A DNA stretch of 64,000 nt from Brenneria izadpanahii (GCF_017569925.1 NZ_CP050854.1:744001-808000); one strand, 5' to 3'; positions 53,065 through 63,992 are shown, counted from the first letter of the stretch. A program made the numbers and translations. The notes: generated by a model not told the origin, from the sequence alone.

Positions 53065-53104
53065 TTAAGAGGCCCGATAATTGCGTCGGGCCTCTTAATT
53101 TTTT
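53065..53104 (+). terminator. Rho-independent terminator of ilvIH
   Basis: A perfect 13-bp stem (TTAAGAGGCCCGA and its complement) with an 8-base loop is followed by TTTTTT. It lies 25 bases downstream of ilvH. Confidence 0.93.
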
Positions 53105-53120
53105 CCGTCGATATCTTATA

Positions 53121-53246
53121 TATACCCATAGATTTCGAGATGCGGGAAGGCGGCGACGCAGAGAATCCCCGGCGGCTTATGCCAGTAAGTGACCGGGGTG
53201 AGCGAGGAAAGCCAACGCGCCTGCAACTTGAAAGATGAAGGGTATA
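53121..53246. repeat. MITE-like intergenic inverted-repeat element, complete copy
   Basis: The 126-base element starts TATACCCATAGATTTCGAGA and ends TGCAACTTGAAAGATGAAGGGTATA-type sequence, with imperfect terminal inverted repeats of about 26 bases. It has an internal complementary pair (ATCCCCGG / CCGGGGTG). I recall very similar elements as common intergenic repeats in Pectobacterium, Dickeya, Serratia and Yersinia, but cannot name the family with certainty. It fills the ilvH-cra gap (373 bases) with little else. Confidence 0.7.
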
Positions 53247-53413
53247 TCATCCCATAGACGACGGCGTTCGGACGGGCGGTACTCTGAAATATTAAGCATA
53301 TATGATAAAAGCTGTTGCTGTTCGGGGTTGTCTGCGGTTAGATCTACGCCATATCCATGATGAGCTTATGGTCATAGCTCTACTTAATTTATCCGGCTTA
53401 CTAAGGGGTTATC

Positions 53414-54418
53414 GTGAAACTGGATGAAATTGCGCGTCTTGCGGGTGTTTCACGCACTACAGCCAGTTATGTGATCAATGGAAAAGCAAAACAGTATCGC
53501 GTTAGCGATAAGACCGTTGAAAAAGTCATGGCAGTGGTCAGAGAGCATAATTATCATCCCAATGCCGTTGCTGCCGGGTTGCGTGCCGGACGCACGCGTT
53601 CCATTGGGCTGGTTATTCCCGATTTGGAAAATACCAGCTATACCAGGATAGCCAATTATCTGGAGCGTCAGGCCCGGCAGCGCGGATATCAGCTGTTGAT
53701 CGCCTGTTCTGAAGATCAGCCTGATAACGAGATGCGCTGCATCGAACATCTGCTGCAACGTCAGGTTGATGCCATCATCGTGTCAACGGCGCTGCCGCCT
53801 GAACACCCGTTCTATCAGCGCTGGGCGAAGGATAGCTTGCCGATTATCGCGCTGGACCGGGCCTTGGATCGCGAACACTTTACCAGCGTGGTGGGCGCCG
53901 ATCTTGAAGATGCCGAAATGTTGGCGCAGGAACTGAGAAAAATTCCGGCCGAATCGGTGCTTTACCTGGGCGCTTTACCTGAACTCTCCGTCAGTTTTCT
54001 GCGTGAGCAGGGTTTTCGCCAGGCCTGGGCCGGCGATCCTCGTGAAGTTCATTACCTGTATGCCAATAGCTATGAACGCGCGGTGGCGGCTACGGTATTT
54101 GCCGAATACCTTAAAGATCATCCGATGCCCAAGGCGTTATTCACCACAGCCTTCCCGCTGTTGCAAGGCGTGATGGATGTGACGTTGAAAATGAGCGGGC
54201 GCTTGCCGAATAATCTGGCAATCGCCACCTTTGGCGATAATGAACTGCTGGATTTTCTGGAGTGCCCGGTTTTATCCGTCGCCCAGCGTCACCGTGAAGT
54301 GGCCGAGCGCGTGCTGGAACTGGTATTGGCCAGTCTGGACGAGCCGAAAAGACCGAAGCCGGGGCTTAACCGTATCCGCCGCAACCTCTATCGCCGGGGT
54401 TCGTTAAGCCGCCGTTAA
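53414..54418 (+). CDS. cra: Catabolite repressor/activator Cra (FruR)
   Basis: LacI-family regulator of central carbon flow, released from DNA by fructose 1-phosphate or fructose 1,6-bisphosphate. The 334 residues match E. coli in length. The GTG start with AAGGGG upstream is the one used in E. coli. The N-terminal helix-turn-helix (residues 3-22, [20 protein letters not shown]) and the periplasmic-binding-protein-like effector domain are near identical. In E. coli mraZ comes next. Here three genes and a long gap (about 3.2 kb) intervene. Confidence 0.97.
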   Translation: MKLDEIARLAGVSRTTASYVINGKAKQYRVSDKTVEKVMAVVREHNYHPNAVAAGLRAGRTRSIGLVIPDLENTSYTRIANYLERQARQRGYQLLIACSEDQPDNEMRCIEHLLQRQVDAIIVSTALPPEHPFYQRWAKDSLPIIALDRALDREHFTSVVGADLEDAEMLAQELRKIPAESVLYLGALPELSVSFLREQGFRQAWAGDPREVHYLYANSYERAVAATVFAEYLKDHPMPKALFTTAFPLLQGVMDVTLKMSGRLPNNLAIATFGDNELLDFLECPVLSVAQRHREVAERVLELVLASLDEPKRPKPGLNRIRRNLYRRGSLSRR

Positions 54419-54432
54419 CACCGCCGGTTATT

Positions 54433-54459
54433 GCGCCATATGACGGGAGAGTATGGCGC
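54433..54459 (+). other. Hairpin between cra and the DUF2075 gene
   Basis: A perfect 8-bp stem (GCGCCATA/TATGGCGC) has the loop TGACGGGAGAG, which exposes a ribosome-site-like GGGAGAG. No T-run follows, so read-through from cra into the next gene is possible. It might influence translation, but that is speculative. Confidence 0.45.
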
Positions 54460-54501
54460 CTGCTTGCAATGGACCGCGACATTCATAAATCAGTAAGTAA
54501 C

Positions 54502-55734
54502 ATGTCAGAAATTAATCAGGCCAGCTTCAAGCTATCGCCGGGAAAAAAACTTTCGCAAGAGCAGAGCGCCTTAAAACGCAGTATCGAGGCATTCCTGAAT
54601 ACTCATCGGCGCGATCAACACGCTTTCTTTGTTATTCATGGCGAAGCCGGCACCGGCAAAAGCGTTTTATTGAATTCCATCTTTTGCGATCTGCAAACTC
54701 ACGCCCGTCTGCAGCCGCAACATCCCCTCTACGGCAGCGAAAACTATCTGCTGGTCAATCATCCCGAAATGCTTAAAGCCTATAAAAATGCGACGGATAA
54801 TCAGCCGAGCCTGAGGAAAAAGGACTATGAACGGCCAACCACGTTTATCAACCGCATGGATAAACGCGGCGTAGCGGCGGATATCGTTCTGGTTGATGAA
54901 GCGCATCTGCTGCTGACCCGGCGCGATAGCTATAACCACTTTTTTCAGGACAATCATCTGGATGAGATTATTCGTCTGTCCCGGATTGTGGTTCTGGTTT
55001 TTGATGAACAGCAGGTGCTGAAATTCAAAAGCCTGTGGAGCGAAAGCCAGCTATCGCGCATTATGAACCGATGGCCGCATGAGGTTTACGTGTTGCAACA
55101 TCAGTTCAGAATGCGCGCCAATGAGGCCGTTCAACATTGGATCCGCCGTTTTTGCCAGCGGCAGCTATTACCTTTGCCAGTCGCTGACAGCGGAGACAAC
55201 GCTTTCGAAATCAGGGTATTCGATGATGCGCAGGCGATGTATGACGCTGTAAAAGAGAAAAATGTTTGCAGCGGGTTGTCGAGAATGCTGTCAACTTACG
55301 ACTACCCATATCGGCTGGACGGGCAGGATTATTTTATTGAGGAAGGGCGATTCCGTTTGCGCTGGGATCGCTCAAAGCCCAACGAACGATTGCCGTGGGC
55401 GGAGCGCGCAGACACCATTGATGAAGTGGGATCGGTCTATACCGTTCAGGGGTTTGATCTGAACTATGTCGGTCTGATCCTGGGGCCATCCGTGGCGTGG
55501 GATGAACAGCGAGGAGCGATTACGCTCGATCCCGCCAGATACGAGGACAGCGCCGCCTTTCAGGGCAAGGCCCGGATAGATGATAGCGAGGCGGTGAAAG
55601 AGCGCATCATGCTCAATGCCATCAATGTGTTGATGACTCGCGCCATCCATGGTCTCTATCTTTATGCCCATGATGTAAAACTGCGTGCAAAACTCATGTC
55701 GCTACAGAACAAGTCGCGAATTCAAGGGAGATAA
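54502..55734 (+). CDS. DUF2075 family helicase-like P-loop ATPase
   Basis: Cytoplasmic protein of about 410 residues resembling the DUF2075 (superfamily 1 helicase-like) group. Motifs: Walker A GEAGTGKS (about 47-54), Walker B VDEAH (about 131-135), a motif III/IV-like stretch VLQHQFRMRANEA (about 197-209), TVQGFDLNYVGLILG (motif V-like) and LMTRAIHGLYLY (motif VI-like). Start is uncertain: the ATG at 54502 gives MSEINQASFKL, and an ATG at 54469 adds 11 residues. Neither has a strong ribosome site. The next gene, an atypical peptide deformylase, begins 2 bases after its stop, so the two are coupled. A role in RNA/translation or defence is conceivable but unproven. It is absent from this position in E. 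coli. Confidence 0.85.
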   Translation: MSEINQASFKLSPGKKLSQEQSALKRSIEAFLNTHRRDQHAFFVIHGEAGTGKSVLLNSIFCDLQTHARLQPQHPLYGSENYLLVNHPEMLKAYKNATDNQPSLRKKDYERPTTFINRMDKRGVAADIVLVDEAHLLLTRRDSYNHFFQDNHLDEIIRLSRIVVLVFDEQQVLKFKSLWSESQLSRIMNRWPHEVYVLQHQFRMRANEAVQHWIRRFCQRQLLPLPVADSGDNAFEIRVFDDAQAMYDAVKEKNVCSGLSRMLSTYDYPYRLDGQDYFIEEGRFRLRWDRSKPNERLPWAERADTIDEVGSVYTVQGFDLNYVGLILGPSVAWDEQRGAITLDPARYEDSAAFQGKARIDDSEAVKERIMLNAINVLMTRAIHGLYLYAHDVKLRAKLMSLQNKSRIQGR

Positions 55735-55736
55735 CG

Positions 55737-56258
55737 ATGACCGCAACTGAGGTACTCTGGATCGACGACCAGAGAATGAAACAGGTTTCCCATTCTGTCG
55801 ATGCCATTGATGATAGCGTTAAGGCGGTGGTCGAACAGATGTTTGCCGTCATTGATGAGATGAAGGATTCCGGGCTTGCGGCTATTCAGCTCGGCATTCC
55901 GCTGCGTATTGTCGTGATAGATATGCCCGATGAGCATGGTAAACGCCAGCGTCTGGCTTTGATTAATCCGCAGATAACCGAATTTTCGCCAGAGAAAACC
56001 TCGCACCTGGAGCTATGTTCTTCCATTCCTGGGCATCCTATGCCGGCGGAACGCTCAAAACGGGTGAAAGTGGCATTTCTCGATCTGGAAGGCTGCACGC
56101 AAGAGATTGACGCCGGCGGGGAGTTCGCCGTGTGCCTGCAACATGAAATCGATCATCTGGACGGCCTGTCGCTTATCGATAATCTGTCTGATCTGAAGCG
56201 TAACCGCCTTAAGGCGCAGCTTGCAAAACAGCGCCGTAAGACGGCCTCACGTCAGTGA
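55737..56258 (+). CDS. Atypical peptide deformylase paralogue
   Basis: Metalloprotease-fold protein of 173 residues related to peptide deformylase, which removes the N-formyl group from nascent proteins. Motif 3 is intact, QHEIDH (135-140), with both metal histidines and the catalytic glutamate. Motif 1 is GLAAIQ (46-51) without the usual first glycine. Motif 2 is ELCSS (92-96) instead of EGCLS, keeping the metal-binding cysteine. So catalysis is plausible, but the substrate pocket differs. This is not the housekeeping def gene, which normally pairs with fmt. GGAG lies about 7 bases before the ATG and only 2 bases separate it from the helicase-like gene. Confidence 0.85.
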   Translation: MTATEVLWIDDQRMKQVSHSVDAIDDSVKAVVEQMFAVIDEMKDSGLAAIQLGIPLRIVVIDMPDEHGKRQRLALINPQITEFSPEKTSHLELCSSIPGHPMPAERSKRVKVAFLDLEGCTQEIDAGGEFAVCLQHEIDHLDGLSLIDNLSDLKRNRLKAQLAKQRRKTASRQ

Positions 56259-56264
56259 GGCCGG
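56241..56264. terminator. Hairpin between the deformylase and alaE genes
   Basis: An inverted repeat GGCCTCAC/GTGAGGCC with a 4-base loop (56243-56262) overlaps the deformylase stop codon and lies between convergent genes. It probably contributes to ending one or both transcripts. The T content after it is low. Confidence 0.5.
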
Positions 56265-56286
56265 TTATCTGGGTACATGCGGGGAA

Positions 56287-56760
56287 TTAATTCGGCTGCC
56301 GCCTGTTGGTATGATGAAATTGAGCGGGTAGCGTCACTCTGAATAACCGGCGGCAGTATTCCAGGAAGTAGCCATACAGCACGCCCATCGCCATGGAAAC
56401 AACCGCATTGCTGGCAACGGCGGTCAGTATTTGTGACGAGTCGGCCCCGATATACCAAAGAATGGCAAGATAAACCGGAGACTGAAAGCTGACATACGCG
56501 AACAGGTCGGCAAGGTTGCGTATCAGGAAATGTGCGGAGGTATGGCGTTTAGCCATGCCAAGCACCCAATCGCGGTAAAGCCCATAGGGCCAGGCAATAA
56601 CGATATTGACCGGAATGGACAGCAGACGCGAGGAGAACGATTGTTCAAGACTCATGCCAGATAGCCCTACTTCAATCACCATGCCGGTGATAAAGCAGTA
56701 AATGACCAGCGCAAAGGTATCTGCGGTCGCATTACGTAATCGTGATGTAGGGGAACACAT
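56287..56760 (-). CDS. alaE: L-alanine exporter AlaE
   Basis: Inner-membrane protein that exports L-alanine. From the ATG at 56760 (GGAG 6 bases upstream) it has 157 residues and four hydrophobic segments. It shows close similarity to E. coli Ala[48 protein letters not shown] and [14 protein letters not shown] start at 56796 is possible but lacks a counterpart. In E. coli alaE is at another locus. Here it sits between the helicase/deformylase pair and mraZ. Confidence 0.93.
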   Translation of the reverse strand: MCSPTSRLRNATADTFALVIYCFITGMVIEVGLSGMSLEQSFSSRLLSIPVNIVIAWPYGLYRDWVLGMAKRHTSAHFLIRNLADLFAYVSFQSPVYLAILWYIGADSSQILTAVASNAVVSMAMGVLYGYFLEYCRRLFRVTLPAQFHHTNRRQPN

Positions 56761-57562
56761 ACCAACCCACTCCAGTTTTAGGCGCGAATCGAACAAAAAT
56801 CAGAGTAAAGATTAAGTTCTGGTTTTTTGTTTTGCTTTTTAAATTTCGAGTAGTGTACATCACTGCTATATCGCTTAATAAGTAGCTAAAAATATTTATT
56901 TTTGACCTTTCGGTCAGCTTTCTCGCTATTTTATTTTTAGCAATTCAGGGAATCGCTAGTTTATGGCGCGATGATTATTAAAGTCTTTATTAAACAATTG
57001 GTTATTGTTTTTCTTGCCCCGGTCGCGCATGCATATAGGCGTATTAATGAAAAGGGATAATGTGAGGATGATAATAAATAACCGGAATAGGCTATCCCGC
57101 TTTTAACAACCGTGGTCAGATGTTAAAAAGAGATAATTAATCTGTTTATATAAACAGTGTTTTTATTTCCTCTGATCGAAAAGTTGGCGGAGGGGAAACG
57201 TAAATTAAGATCTATCCGGCGATTAATAAAGAAGCGATAGCGGGGGATAGCAAAAATGTGACGTTGAGCAAAGGTTGCCGATAGCGGTATAATTGCGCCC
57301 ATGAGCGCAGGCCTTGTCAGGTCAGGCCTGAGGCGAGATAAGACTATTCTGGAAATATTTATATTTGGTTTCAGTCTGTGACATTAAAAATAATTATCTG
57401 ATGCGGATTTATTGCTATATCTTGATGAAAAGTTATTTCCCGAGTGAATTTTTCTTAAATTTTCATGACGTTAATCTTTATTAATTATCCAACCTTATTT
57501 TTTTTACCCTCATGCCGGCCTCAATTCATGCAGAAATAATTCCAAAGCACACCCGCTCTGGC
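56761..57562. other. Long AT-rich gap upstream of the dcw promoter
   Basis: About 800 bases without a supported gene. The DNA is AT-rich, with a small inverted repeat around CAGGCCTTGTCAGGTCAGGCCTG near 57308-57330. It probably holds the alaE promoter. No open frame of interest is present on either strand. Confidence 0.5.
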
Positions 57563-57592
57563 TTGACAAGGTTTTCATACCCTCCGTACACT
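57563..57592 (+). promoter_or_regulatory. Pmra promoter of the dcw cluster
   Basis: TTGACA (57563-57568) and TACACT (57587-57592), separated by 18 bases, form a good sigma-70 promoter 60 bases upstream of mraZ, the position of the main E. coli dcw promoter. Confidence 0.75.
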
Positions 57593-57600
57593 CTTCAATG

Positions 57601-57625
57601 TGGGAATTTGTGGGATAAAGTGGTG
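57601..57625 (+). promoter_or_regulatory. MraZ operator repeats
   Basis: Three direct repeats TGGGA, TGGGA and TGGTG are spaced exactly 5 bases apart just downstream of the promoter. They match the TGGGN-N5 repeats bound by MraZ and imply autoregulation of the dcw cluster. Confidence 0.85.
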
Positions 57626-57653
57626 AAAAAGGTTATGAAGGGGTAACTCAGGA

Positions 57654-58112
57654 ATGTTTCGTGGGGCTACGCTGGTTAACCTCGACAGCAAGGGGCGGCT
57701 CGCCGTACCTACTCGTTATCGGGATACGCTGAACGAGGAATCGCAAGGTCAAATGGTCTGCACCATTGATCTTCATCAGCCGTGCCTGCTGCTTTACCCC
57801 CTGCCTGAGTGGGAAATTATTGAACAGAAGCTCTCTCGTCTGTCGAGCATGGTTCCCGCCGAACGCCGTATTCAGCGTTTGCTGTTGGGGCATGCCAGCG
57901 AGTGTCAGATGGATAATGCGGGGCGTTTATTAATCGCCAGTACGTTACGGCAACACGCAGGTCTTACAAAAGAAGTGATGCTGGTCGGACAGTTCAACAA
58001 GTTTGAGCTGTGGGATGAACAGACTTGGTATCAACAGGTCAAGGAAGATATCGACGCAGAACAGTTGGCTCAGGAACCGTTATCTGAGCGATTGCAGGAC
58101 TTATCACTATAG
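57654..58112 (+). CDS. mraZ: Transcriptional regulator MraZ
   Basis: Ring-forming DNA-binding protein with two AbrB-like SpoVT folds that represses its own dcw promoter. The 152 residues include both halves' signatures, [16 protein letters not shown] (about 8-23) and [15 protein letters not shown] (about 82-96). It is the first gene of the division and cell-wall cluster and has its binding repeats immediately upstream. rsmH starts 2 bases after it. Confidence 0.97.
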   Translation: MFRGATLVNLDSKGRLAVPTRYRDTLNEESQGQMVCTIDLHQPCLLLYPLPEWEIIEQKLSRLSSMVPAERRIQRLLLGHASECQMDNAGRLLIASTLRQHAGLTKEVMLVGQFNKFELWDEQTWYQQVKEDIDAEQLAQEPLSERLQDLSL

Positions 58113-58114
58113 TC

Positions 58115-59056
58115 ATGCCGGAAAATTATAAACACACAACCGTACTGTTGGATGAAGCCGTTAACGGCCTGAACATCCGCAGCAACGGAATCTATATAGA
58201 CGGTACTTTTGGCCGTGGCGGCCACTCTCGCCTTATTCTTTCCCAATTGGGGCCGGAAGGACGTTTACTGGCTATCGATCGCGACCCTCAGGCTATTGAG
58301 GCCGCCAAAGCGATAGACGATCCGCGGTTTTCTATTATTCATGGCCCGTTTTCCGCGCTGGCCGACTACATGGCAGAACGCGATCTTACCGGTCGTATCG
58401 ACGGCGTGTTGCTGGATTTGGGCGTATCTTCGCCGCAGCTTGACGATCCCGAACGCGGTTTCTCATTTATGCGGGACGGTCCGCTGGATATGCGCATGGA
58501 TCCCACCCGCGGGGTTTCGGCGGCGGAATGGTTGATGAACGCGGAAGCGGAAGATATCGCCTGGGTATTAAAAACCTTCGGTGAAGAGCGTTTCGCCAAG
58601 CGTATTGCCCGCGCCATTGTGGAACGTAACCGCACGGAGCCGATGACGCGAACCAAAGAACTGGCCGAATTGATTGCCGCCGCCAGTCCGATTCGCGAAA
58701 AGCACAAACATCCGGCGACGCGCAGTTTCCAGGCCATCCGAATTTATATCAACAGCGAGCTGGAAGAGATTGAGCAGGCATTGAACGGCGCGTTGAGCGT
58801 ATTGGCTCCGCATGGCCGACTGTCGGTCATTAGCTTCCATTCGCTGGAAGACAGAATCGTGAAGCGCTTTATTCGTCATCAGAGCCGCGGTCCGCAGGTG
58901 CCGGCGGGCATGCCGTTGACGGAAGAACAACTTCGCAGCCAGGGCGGGCAGACGCTTAAGTCGGTAGGAAAAATGATGCCTTCGGCTGAAGAAGTGGCTG
59001 AAAATCCGCGGGCTCGCAGCTCGGTCCTGCGGTTTGCCGAGAGGTTGCCGGCATGA
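58115..59056 (+). CDS. rsmH: 16S rRNA (cytosine1402-N4)-methyltransferase RsmH (MraW)
   Basis: SAM-dependent enzyme that N4-methylates C1402 in the 16S rRNA P site. The 313 residues contain the SAM motif [10 protein letters not shown] (about 30-39), [12 protein letters not shown] and the NRTEPM and [14 protein letters not shown] stretches. Length is identical to E. coli. The stop codon overlaps the ftsL start (ATGA). Confidence 0.97.
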   Translation: MPENYKHTTVLLDEAVNGLNIRSNGIYIDGTFGRGGHSRLILSQLGPEGRLLAIDRDPQAIEAAKAIDDPRFSIIHGPFSALADYMAERDLTGRIDGVLLDLGVSSPQLDDPERGFSFMRDGPLDMRMDPTRGVSAAEWLMNAEAEDIAWVLKTFGEERFAKRIARAIVERNRTEPMTRTKELAELIAAASPIREKHKHPATRSFQAIRIYINSELEEIEQALNGALSVLAPHGRLSVISFHSLEDRIVKRFIRHQSRGPQVPAGMPLTEEQLRSQGGQTLKSVGKMMPSAEEVAENPRARSSVLRFAERLPA

Positions 59057-59373
59057 TAGGCAATGAGCGTCACGGCCTGGTCGGGGTTATTGGCGAGGAT
59101 CTGCTGCGTAACGCCAAGATCCCGGTGTTGCTGATGATCGCGGTGTTGATTTCTGCGGTGTTTGTCGTGACGACGGCGCACAAAACGCGTTTATTGACCG
59201 CAGAACGAGAACGGCTACTACTGGAGCGAGATGCACTGGATATTGAATGGCGTAACCTGATTTTGGAAGAGAATTCGCTAGGGGATCATAGCCGCGTTGA
59301 GCGGATCGCGACGGAGAAACTGCAAATGGGGCATGTTGATCCGTCACAGGAAAATATTGTGGTCAAGCAATGA
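59053..59373 (+). CDS. ftsL: Cell division protein FtsL
   Basis: Bitopic divisome protein that forms a complex with FtsB and FtsQ and activates FtsWI. The 106 residues comprise a short cytoplasmic tail, a TM segment (about 25-42, [17 protein letters not shown]) and a periplasmic leucine-zipper coiled coil with [20 protein letters not shown]. The conserved CCD-domain region follows. The cytoplasmic tail is about 15 residues shorter than in E. coli. It overlaps rsmH by 4 bases. Confidence 0.96.
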   Translation: MIGNERHGLVGVIGEDLLRNAKIPVLLMIAVLISAVFVVTTAHKTRLLTAERERLLLERDALDIEWRNLILEENSLGDHSRVERIATEKLQMGHVDPSQENIVVKQ

Positions 59374-59396
59374 ACTAAACAGGCGTCCAATTAAGC

Positions 59397-61160
59397 ATGA
59401 AAGCAGCCCGTATAGGAAGATTAAAACGCCAGGAAGACCAAGCCAGCTTTGTGAGCTGGCGTTTTGCGTTGCTCTGCGGCTGCATCCTGCTGGCCATGGT
59501 CGGGCTTATGGTTCGCGCTGCTTATCTTCAGGTGATCAATCCCGATAAGCTGGTTCGTGAAGGCGACATGCGTTCCCTGCGCGTGCAGGAAGTGCCGACG
59601 GCCCGCGGCATGATTAGCGATCGCGCGGGGCGTCCTCTGGCGGTCAGCGTGCCGGTAAACGCGGTCTGGGCCGACCCGAAAGAATTGAACGATCATGGCG
59701 GCATCACGCAGGACACGCGCTGGAAAGCGCTTTCCGACGCGCTCGAAATTCCGCTGGATCAAATGGCCGCCAAGATTAACGCCAATCCCAAAGGGCGTTT
59801 TGTCTATCTGGCGCGCCAGGTTAACCCGGCGATTGGCGAATATATTCATAAGCTGAAGCTGCCCGGCATTAACCTGCGTCAGGAGTCCCGTCGCTATTAT
59901 CCTTCGGGCCAGGTGACTTCCCATTTGATCGGCTTTACCAATATTGACGGTCAGGGCATTGAAGGCGTCGAAAAAAGTTTCGATCGCTGGCTGACCGGGC
60001 AGCCGGGCGAACGAACCGTGCGTAAGGATCGGTTTGGCCGGGTGATCGAAGATATCTCCTCCGTTGACAGTCAGGCCGCGCATAATCTGGTGTTGAGCAT
60101 AGACGAACGTTTGCAGGCGCTGGTGTACCGCGAACTGAACAACGCCGTGGCGTTTAACAAAGCGGAATCCGGTACGGCGGTATTGGTTGATGTGAACACC
60201 GGGGAAGTGTTGGCGATGGCGAACAGCCCGTCTTATAACCCCAACAACCTGTCCGGCACGCCTAAAGACATTATGCGCAACCGCGCCATTACCGATATTT
60301 TCGAACCCGGCTCTACGGTGAAGCCGATGGTGGTAATGACCGCGCTGCAACGCGGGGTGATAAAAGAGAACAGCGTTATCAATACGCTGCCGTATTACGT
60401 TAACGGCCACGAAATCAAAGACGTGGCGCGTTACAGCGAGTTGACCCTTACCGGGATCCTCCAGAAGTCGAGTAACGTCGGCGTTTCCAAGCTGGCGTTA
60501 GCGATGCCTTCCTCTGCGTTAGTCGATACATACTCTCGTATGGGGTTAGGGAAAGCGACCAATTTGGGGTTGGTCGGAGAAAGCAGTGGCTTATACCCGC
60601 AAAAACAACGGTGGTCTGACATAGAGAGGGCCACCTTCTCTTTCGGCTACGGGCTAATGGTAACACCGTTACAGTTAGCGCGAGTCTACGCCACCATCGG
60701 CAGCTTCGGGGTTTACCGCCCGTTGTCGATTACCAAAGTTGATCCGCCGGTCGCGGGCGAACGCGTGTTTCCTGAAGCGTTGGTGCGTACCGTGGTTCAT
60801 ATGATGGAAAGCGTCGCTCTGCCCGGTGGCGGTGGTACCAAGGCGGCCATTAAAGGCTACCGGATTGCAATAAAAACCGGGACGGCGAAAAAGGTCGGGC
60901 CGGATGGTAAGTACATCAATAAATACATTGCCTATACGGCGGGCGTCGCGCCAGCCAGTAACCCACGGTTTGCTCTGGTTGTTGTCATCAATGACCCTCA
61001 AGCCGGCAAATATTACGGCGGTGCGGTTTCGGCACCGATATTTGGCGCCATCATGGGGGGAGTTCTGCGCACGATGAACGTAGAACCGGACGCATTGCCC
61101 TCAGGTGACAAAAATGAGTTTGTAATTAATAGAAAAGAGGGTTCAGGTGGCAGATCGTAA
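59397..61160 (+). CDS. ftsI: Septal peptidoglycan transpeptidase FtsI (PBP3)
   Basis: Class B penicillin-binding protein that cross-links septal peptidoglycan together with FtsW. The 587 residues have one TM anchor (about 23-42), the pedestal domain and the transpeptidase domain with active-site STVK (serine 306), SSN (358-360) and KTGT near 494. It ends with a short proteolytic tail, as in E. coli. It starts 23 bases after ftsL and overlaps murE by 14 bases. Confidence 0.97.
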   Translation: MKAARIGRLKRQEDQASFVSWRFALLCGCILLAMVGLMVRAAYLQVINPDKLVREGDMRSLRVQEVPTARGMISDRAGRPLAVSVPVNAVWADPKELNDHGGITQDTRWKALSDALEIPLDQMAAKINANPKGRFVYLARQVNPAIGEYIHKLKLPGINLRQESRRYYPSGQVTSHLIGFTNIDGQGIEGVEKSFDRWLTGQPGERTVRKDRFGRVIEDISSVDSQAAHNLVLSIDERLQALVYRELNNAVAFNKAESGTAVLVDVNTGEVLAMANSPSYNPNNLSGTPKDIMRNRAITDIFEPGSTVKPMVVMTALQRGVIKENSVINTLPYYVNGHEIKDVARYSELTLTGILQKSSNVGVSKLALAMPSSALVDTYSRMGLGKATNLGLVGESSGLYPQKQRWSDIERATFSFGYGLMVTPLQLARVYATIGSFGVYRPLSITKVDPPVAGERVFPEALVRTVVHMMESVALPGGGGTKAAIKGYRIAIKTGTAKKVGPDGKYINKYIAYTAGVAPASNPRFALVVVINDPQAGKYYGGAVSAPIFGAIMGGVLRTMNVEPDALPSGDKNEFVINRKEGSGGRS

Positions 61161-62634
61161 TTTGCGCGAGTTATTAGCGCCGTGGGTGCAGGGCGCCCCG
61201 GCCTGTGCGCTGCGGGAAATGACATTAGACAGCCGTAATGCGGCTGCCGGGGATCTGTTTGTCGCCGTCGTCGGCCACAAAACAGATGGACGGCGCTATA
61301 TTCCGCAGGCAATTGCGCAAGGCGTGGCGGCGATTATCGCCGAAGCAGAAGATGAAGCCTCCGATGGTACGGTGCGCGAAACGCATGGAGTCCCGGTGGT
61401 TTATCTCAGCAATCTGAACCAGCGTCTTTCCGCGCTGGCGGGACGTTTCTATCAACAGCCAGCCGAAAAACTGCAGCTGATTGGCGTGACCGGCACCAAT
61501 GGCAAGACGACGACGGCGCAGCTATTGGCGCAGTGGAGCCAGGCATTGGGCGAAACCAGCGCGGTAATGGGTACGGTCGGAAACGGTTTGCTGGGACGCA
61601 TAGTCCCGGCGGAAAACACCACCGGCTCGGCAGTGGATGTACAGCACGTTTTGCGGCAACTGGTTGATCAGGGCGCGACGTTCGCCGCTATGGAGGTATC
61701 CTCGCATGGCTTGGCGCAGGGCCGCGTCGCCGCGCTGCCGTTTTCCGCCGCGGTGTTCACTAATCTGAGCCGCGATCATCTTGATTATCATGGCGATATG
61801 GAACATTACGAAGCGGCTAAATGGTCGCTGTTCGCCGATCACCGTGTAGGCCAGATGATTATCAATGCGGATGATGAAGTCGGCCGCCGCTGGCTGGATA
61901 AGTTGCCCGACGCCGTCGCCGTTACCATGGAAAATAATCTGATTCCCGGCTGTCGCGGGCGCTGGCTGAAGGCTACCGGCGTCGACTATCACGATAACGG
62001 TACGGTTATCCGTTTTGATTCCAGTTGGGGTCATGGCGAGATCGAAAGCCATCTGATGGGGGCATTTAACGTCAGCAATTTGTTATTGGCGCTGGCAACG
62101 CTGCTTTCGCTTGGTTATTCCTTGAGTCAACTGGTCGGCAGCGGTTCGCACCTGCAGCCCGTGTGCGGCAGGATGGAAGTTTTTCATGCCGCAGGCAGGC
62201 CGACGGTAGTGGTGGATTACGCCCACACCCCGGATGCGCTGGAGAAAGCGCTGGAAGCGGCTCGGTTGCACTGTGACGGACAATTGTGGTGCGTGTTCGG
62301 CTGCGGCGGCGATCGTGATAAAGGTAAGCGCCCGCTTATGGCGGGAATAGCGGAGCAACTGGCCGATCGCGTGGTGGTGACCGACGATAATCCGCGTACT
62401 GAAGAGCCGGCCGCCATTATCAACGATATCTTATCCGGCCTGCTGGATGCAGGACGCGTCCAGGTTATTCATGGCCGCGCCGAGGCCGTTACCAGCGCCG
62501 TCATGCAGGCGAAAGAGAATGATGTGGTGCTGGTTGCCGGCAAGGGCCATGAGGATTACCAACTGGTTGGCAATCGCCGTTTGGACTATTCGGACCGTAT
62601 TACCGTCGCCCGTTTGCTGGGGGTGATCGCATGA
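61147..62634 (+). CDS. murE: UDP-MurNAc-L-Ala-D-Glu:meso-diaminopimelate ligase MurE
   Basis: ATP-dependent ligase adding meso-diaminopimelate to the peptidoglycan precursor. The 495 residues begin at a GTG (also used in E. coli) with [13 protein letters not shown]. The ATP loop GTNGKTT is at 116-122 and the DNPR motif that recognises diaminopimelate lies near 413-416 ([10 protein letters not shown]). It overlaps ftsI by 14 bases and murF by 4, keeping the dcw genes coupled. Confidence 0.97.
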   Translation: MADRNLRELLAPWVQGAPACALREMTLDSRNAAAGDLFVAVVGHKTDGRRYIPQAIAQGVAAIIAEAEDEASDGTVRETHGVPVVYLSNLNQRLSALAGRFYQQPAEKLQLIGVTGTNGKTTTAQLLAQWSQALGETSAVMGTVGNGLLGRIVPAENTTGSAVDVQHVLRQLVDQGATFAAMEVSSHGLAQGRVAALPFSAAVFTNLSRDHLDYHGDMEHYEAAKWSLFADHRVGQMIINADDEVGRRWLDKLPDAVAVTMENNLIPGCRGRWLKATGVDYHDNGTVIRFDSSWGHGEIESHLMGAFNVSNLLLALATLLSLGYSLSQLVGSGSHLQPVCGRMEVFHAAGRPTVVVDYAHTPDALEKALEAARLHCDGQLWCVFGCGGDRDKGKRPLMAGIAEQLADRVVVTDDNPRTEEPAAIINDILSGLLDAGRVQVIHGRAEAVTSAVMQAKENDVVLVAGKGHEDYQLVGNRRLDYSDRITVARLLGVIA

Positions 62635-63992
62635 TTAGCGTTTCCCTGCAGCAGATAGCTTCCGTGCTGGACGCTAAATTGATTGGCGAAAGCGTCGAGA
62701 TTGACGAGGTTTCAACCGATACGCGCAAGCTGAAAGCCGGGTGCTTGTTCGTCGCTTTAAAGGGCGAAAAATTTGATGCGCATGACTATGCCGAAGAGGC
62801 GTTAAAGAACGGCGCCGCTGCGTTTTTGGTCAGTAAGCGCTTACCTGTTAATGCGCCGCAGCTGTTAGTGAAAGATACCCGTTTGGCGCTGGGAAAACTG
62901 GGCGGCTGGGTAAGAGAACAGTCAAATGCCCGCGTAGTGGCGTTGACCGGCTCTTCCGGCAAGACGTCCGTCAAGGAAATGACCGCCGCGATCCTGCGTC
63001 AATGCGGCAATGTTCTTTATACCGCCGGCAACTTTAACAATGATATCGGCGTACCGTTAACGCTATTGCGTCTGACGCCTGAGCATCAGTTCGCCGTCAT
63101 TGAATTAGGCGCTAATCATATCGGCGAAATTGCTTATACCGTCGATCTGGTGCGTCCGGAAAGCGCGCTAGTCAACAATCTTGCCGCCGCACACCTGGAA
63201 GGCTTCGGCTCTCTGGCCGGCGTGGCCCAGGCGAAAGGCGAGATCTTTGCCGGTCTGCCGGCTGATGGCGTGGCGATTATTAACGCGGACAGCAACGATT
63301 TTCCGCACTGGCAGACGATGCTGAACCATAAAACGCTATGGCGCTTTTCACCGCAGGCAGCCGGCGATGTCGATTTTTTTGCCTGCGACATAGAAGTGCT
63401 TGCCCAGGGGACGCGGTTCAATCTGCATACGCCGTTCGGGCAGGTTGACGTGATGCTGCCTTTGCCGGGGCGTCACAACGTGGCGAATGCGTTGGCGGCC
63501 GCCGCGCTATCCATGTCCGTTGGCGCGCCCCTGACGGCGGTTAAAGCCGGTCTGGCGCAGCTTAAGGCGGTGCCGGGACGGTTGTTCCCGATCGAGCTGG
63601 CGGAAGGGAAACTGCTGCTGGATGACAGCTACAACGCGAACGTCGGTTCCATGACGGCTGCGGCGCAAGTGCTTGCCGAAATGCCGGGATACCGCGTGAT
63701 GGTCGTTGGCGATATGGGAGAACTGGGCGAAGAGGCGCCGGAGTGCCATCGTCAGGTGGGGGAAGCCGCGCGCGCGGCAGGCATCGACAAGGTATTAAGC
63801 GTAGGGACGTTAAGCGAATTGATTGGCCGAGCGAGCGGCAATGGCGAACATTTTCAGGATAAAGCCGCACTGGTTTCACGACTTGGCGCGTTGGTATCTG
63901 AACACAAAATAATAAGCATCTTGGTTAAAGGTTCACGGAGCACTGCGATGGAGCAGGTAGTACGCGCATTACAGGAGAATGCAACATGTTAG
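62631..63992 (+). CDS. murF: UDP-MurNAc-tripeptide:D-alanyl-D-alanine ligase MurF
   Basis: Adds D-Ala-D-Ala to finish the cytoplasmic pentapeptide precursor. The 453 residues include the Mur-ligase ATP loop GSSGKTS (107-113), the metal and substrate region [15 protein letters not shown] and [10 protein letters not shown], and the C-terminal domain with [13 protein letters not shown]. It overlaps murE by 4 bases (ATGA), and its last 7 bases overlap the start of mraY. Confidence 0.97.
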   Translation: MISVSLQQIASVLDAKLIGESVEIDEVSTDTRKLKAGCLFVALKGEKFDAHDYAEEALKNGAAAFLVSKRLPVNAPQLLVKDTRLALGKLGGWVREQSNARVVALTGSSGKTSVKEMTAAILRQCGNVLYTAGNFNNDIGVPLTLLRLTPEHQFAVIELGANHIGEIAYTVDLVRPESALVNNLAAAHLEGFGSLAGVAQAKGEIFAGLPADGVAIINADSNDFPHWQTMLNHKTLWRFSPQAAGDVDFFACDIEVLAQGTRFNLHTPFGQVDVMLPLPGRHNVANALAAAALSMSVGAPLTAVKAGLAQLKAVPGRLFPIELAEGKLLLDDSYNANVGSMTAAAQVLAEMPGYRVMVVGDMGELGEEAPECHRQVGEAARAAGIDKVLSVGTLSELIGRASGNGEHFQDKAALVSRLGALVSEHKIISILVKGSRSTAMEQVVRALQENATC

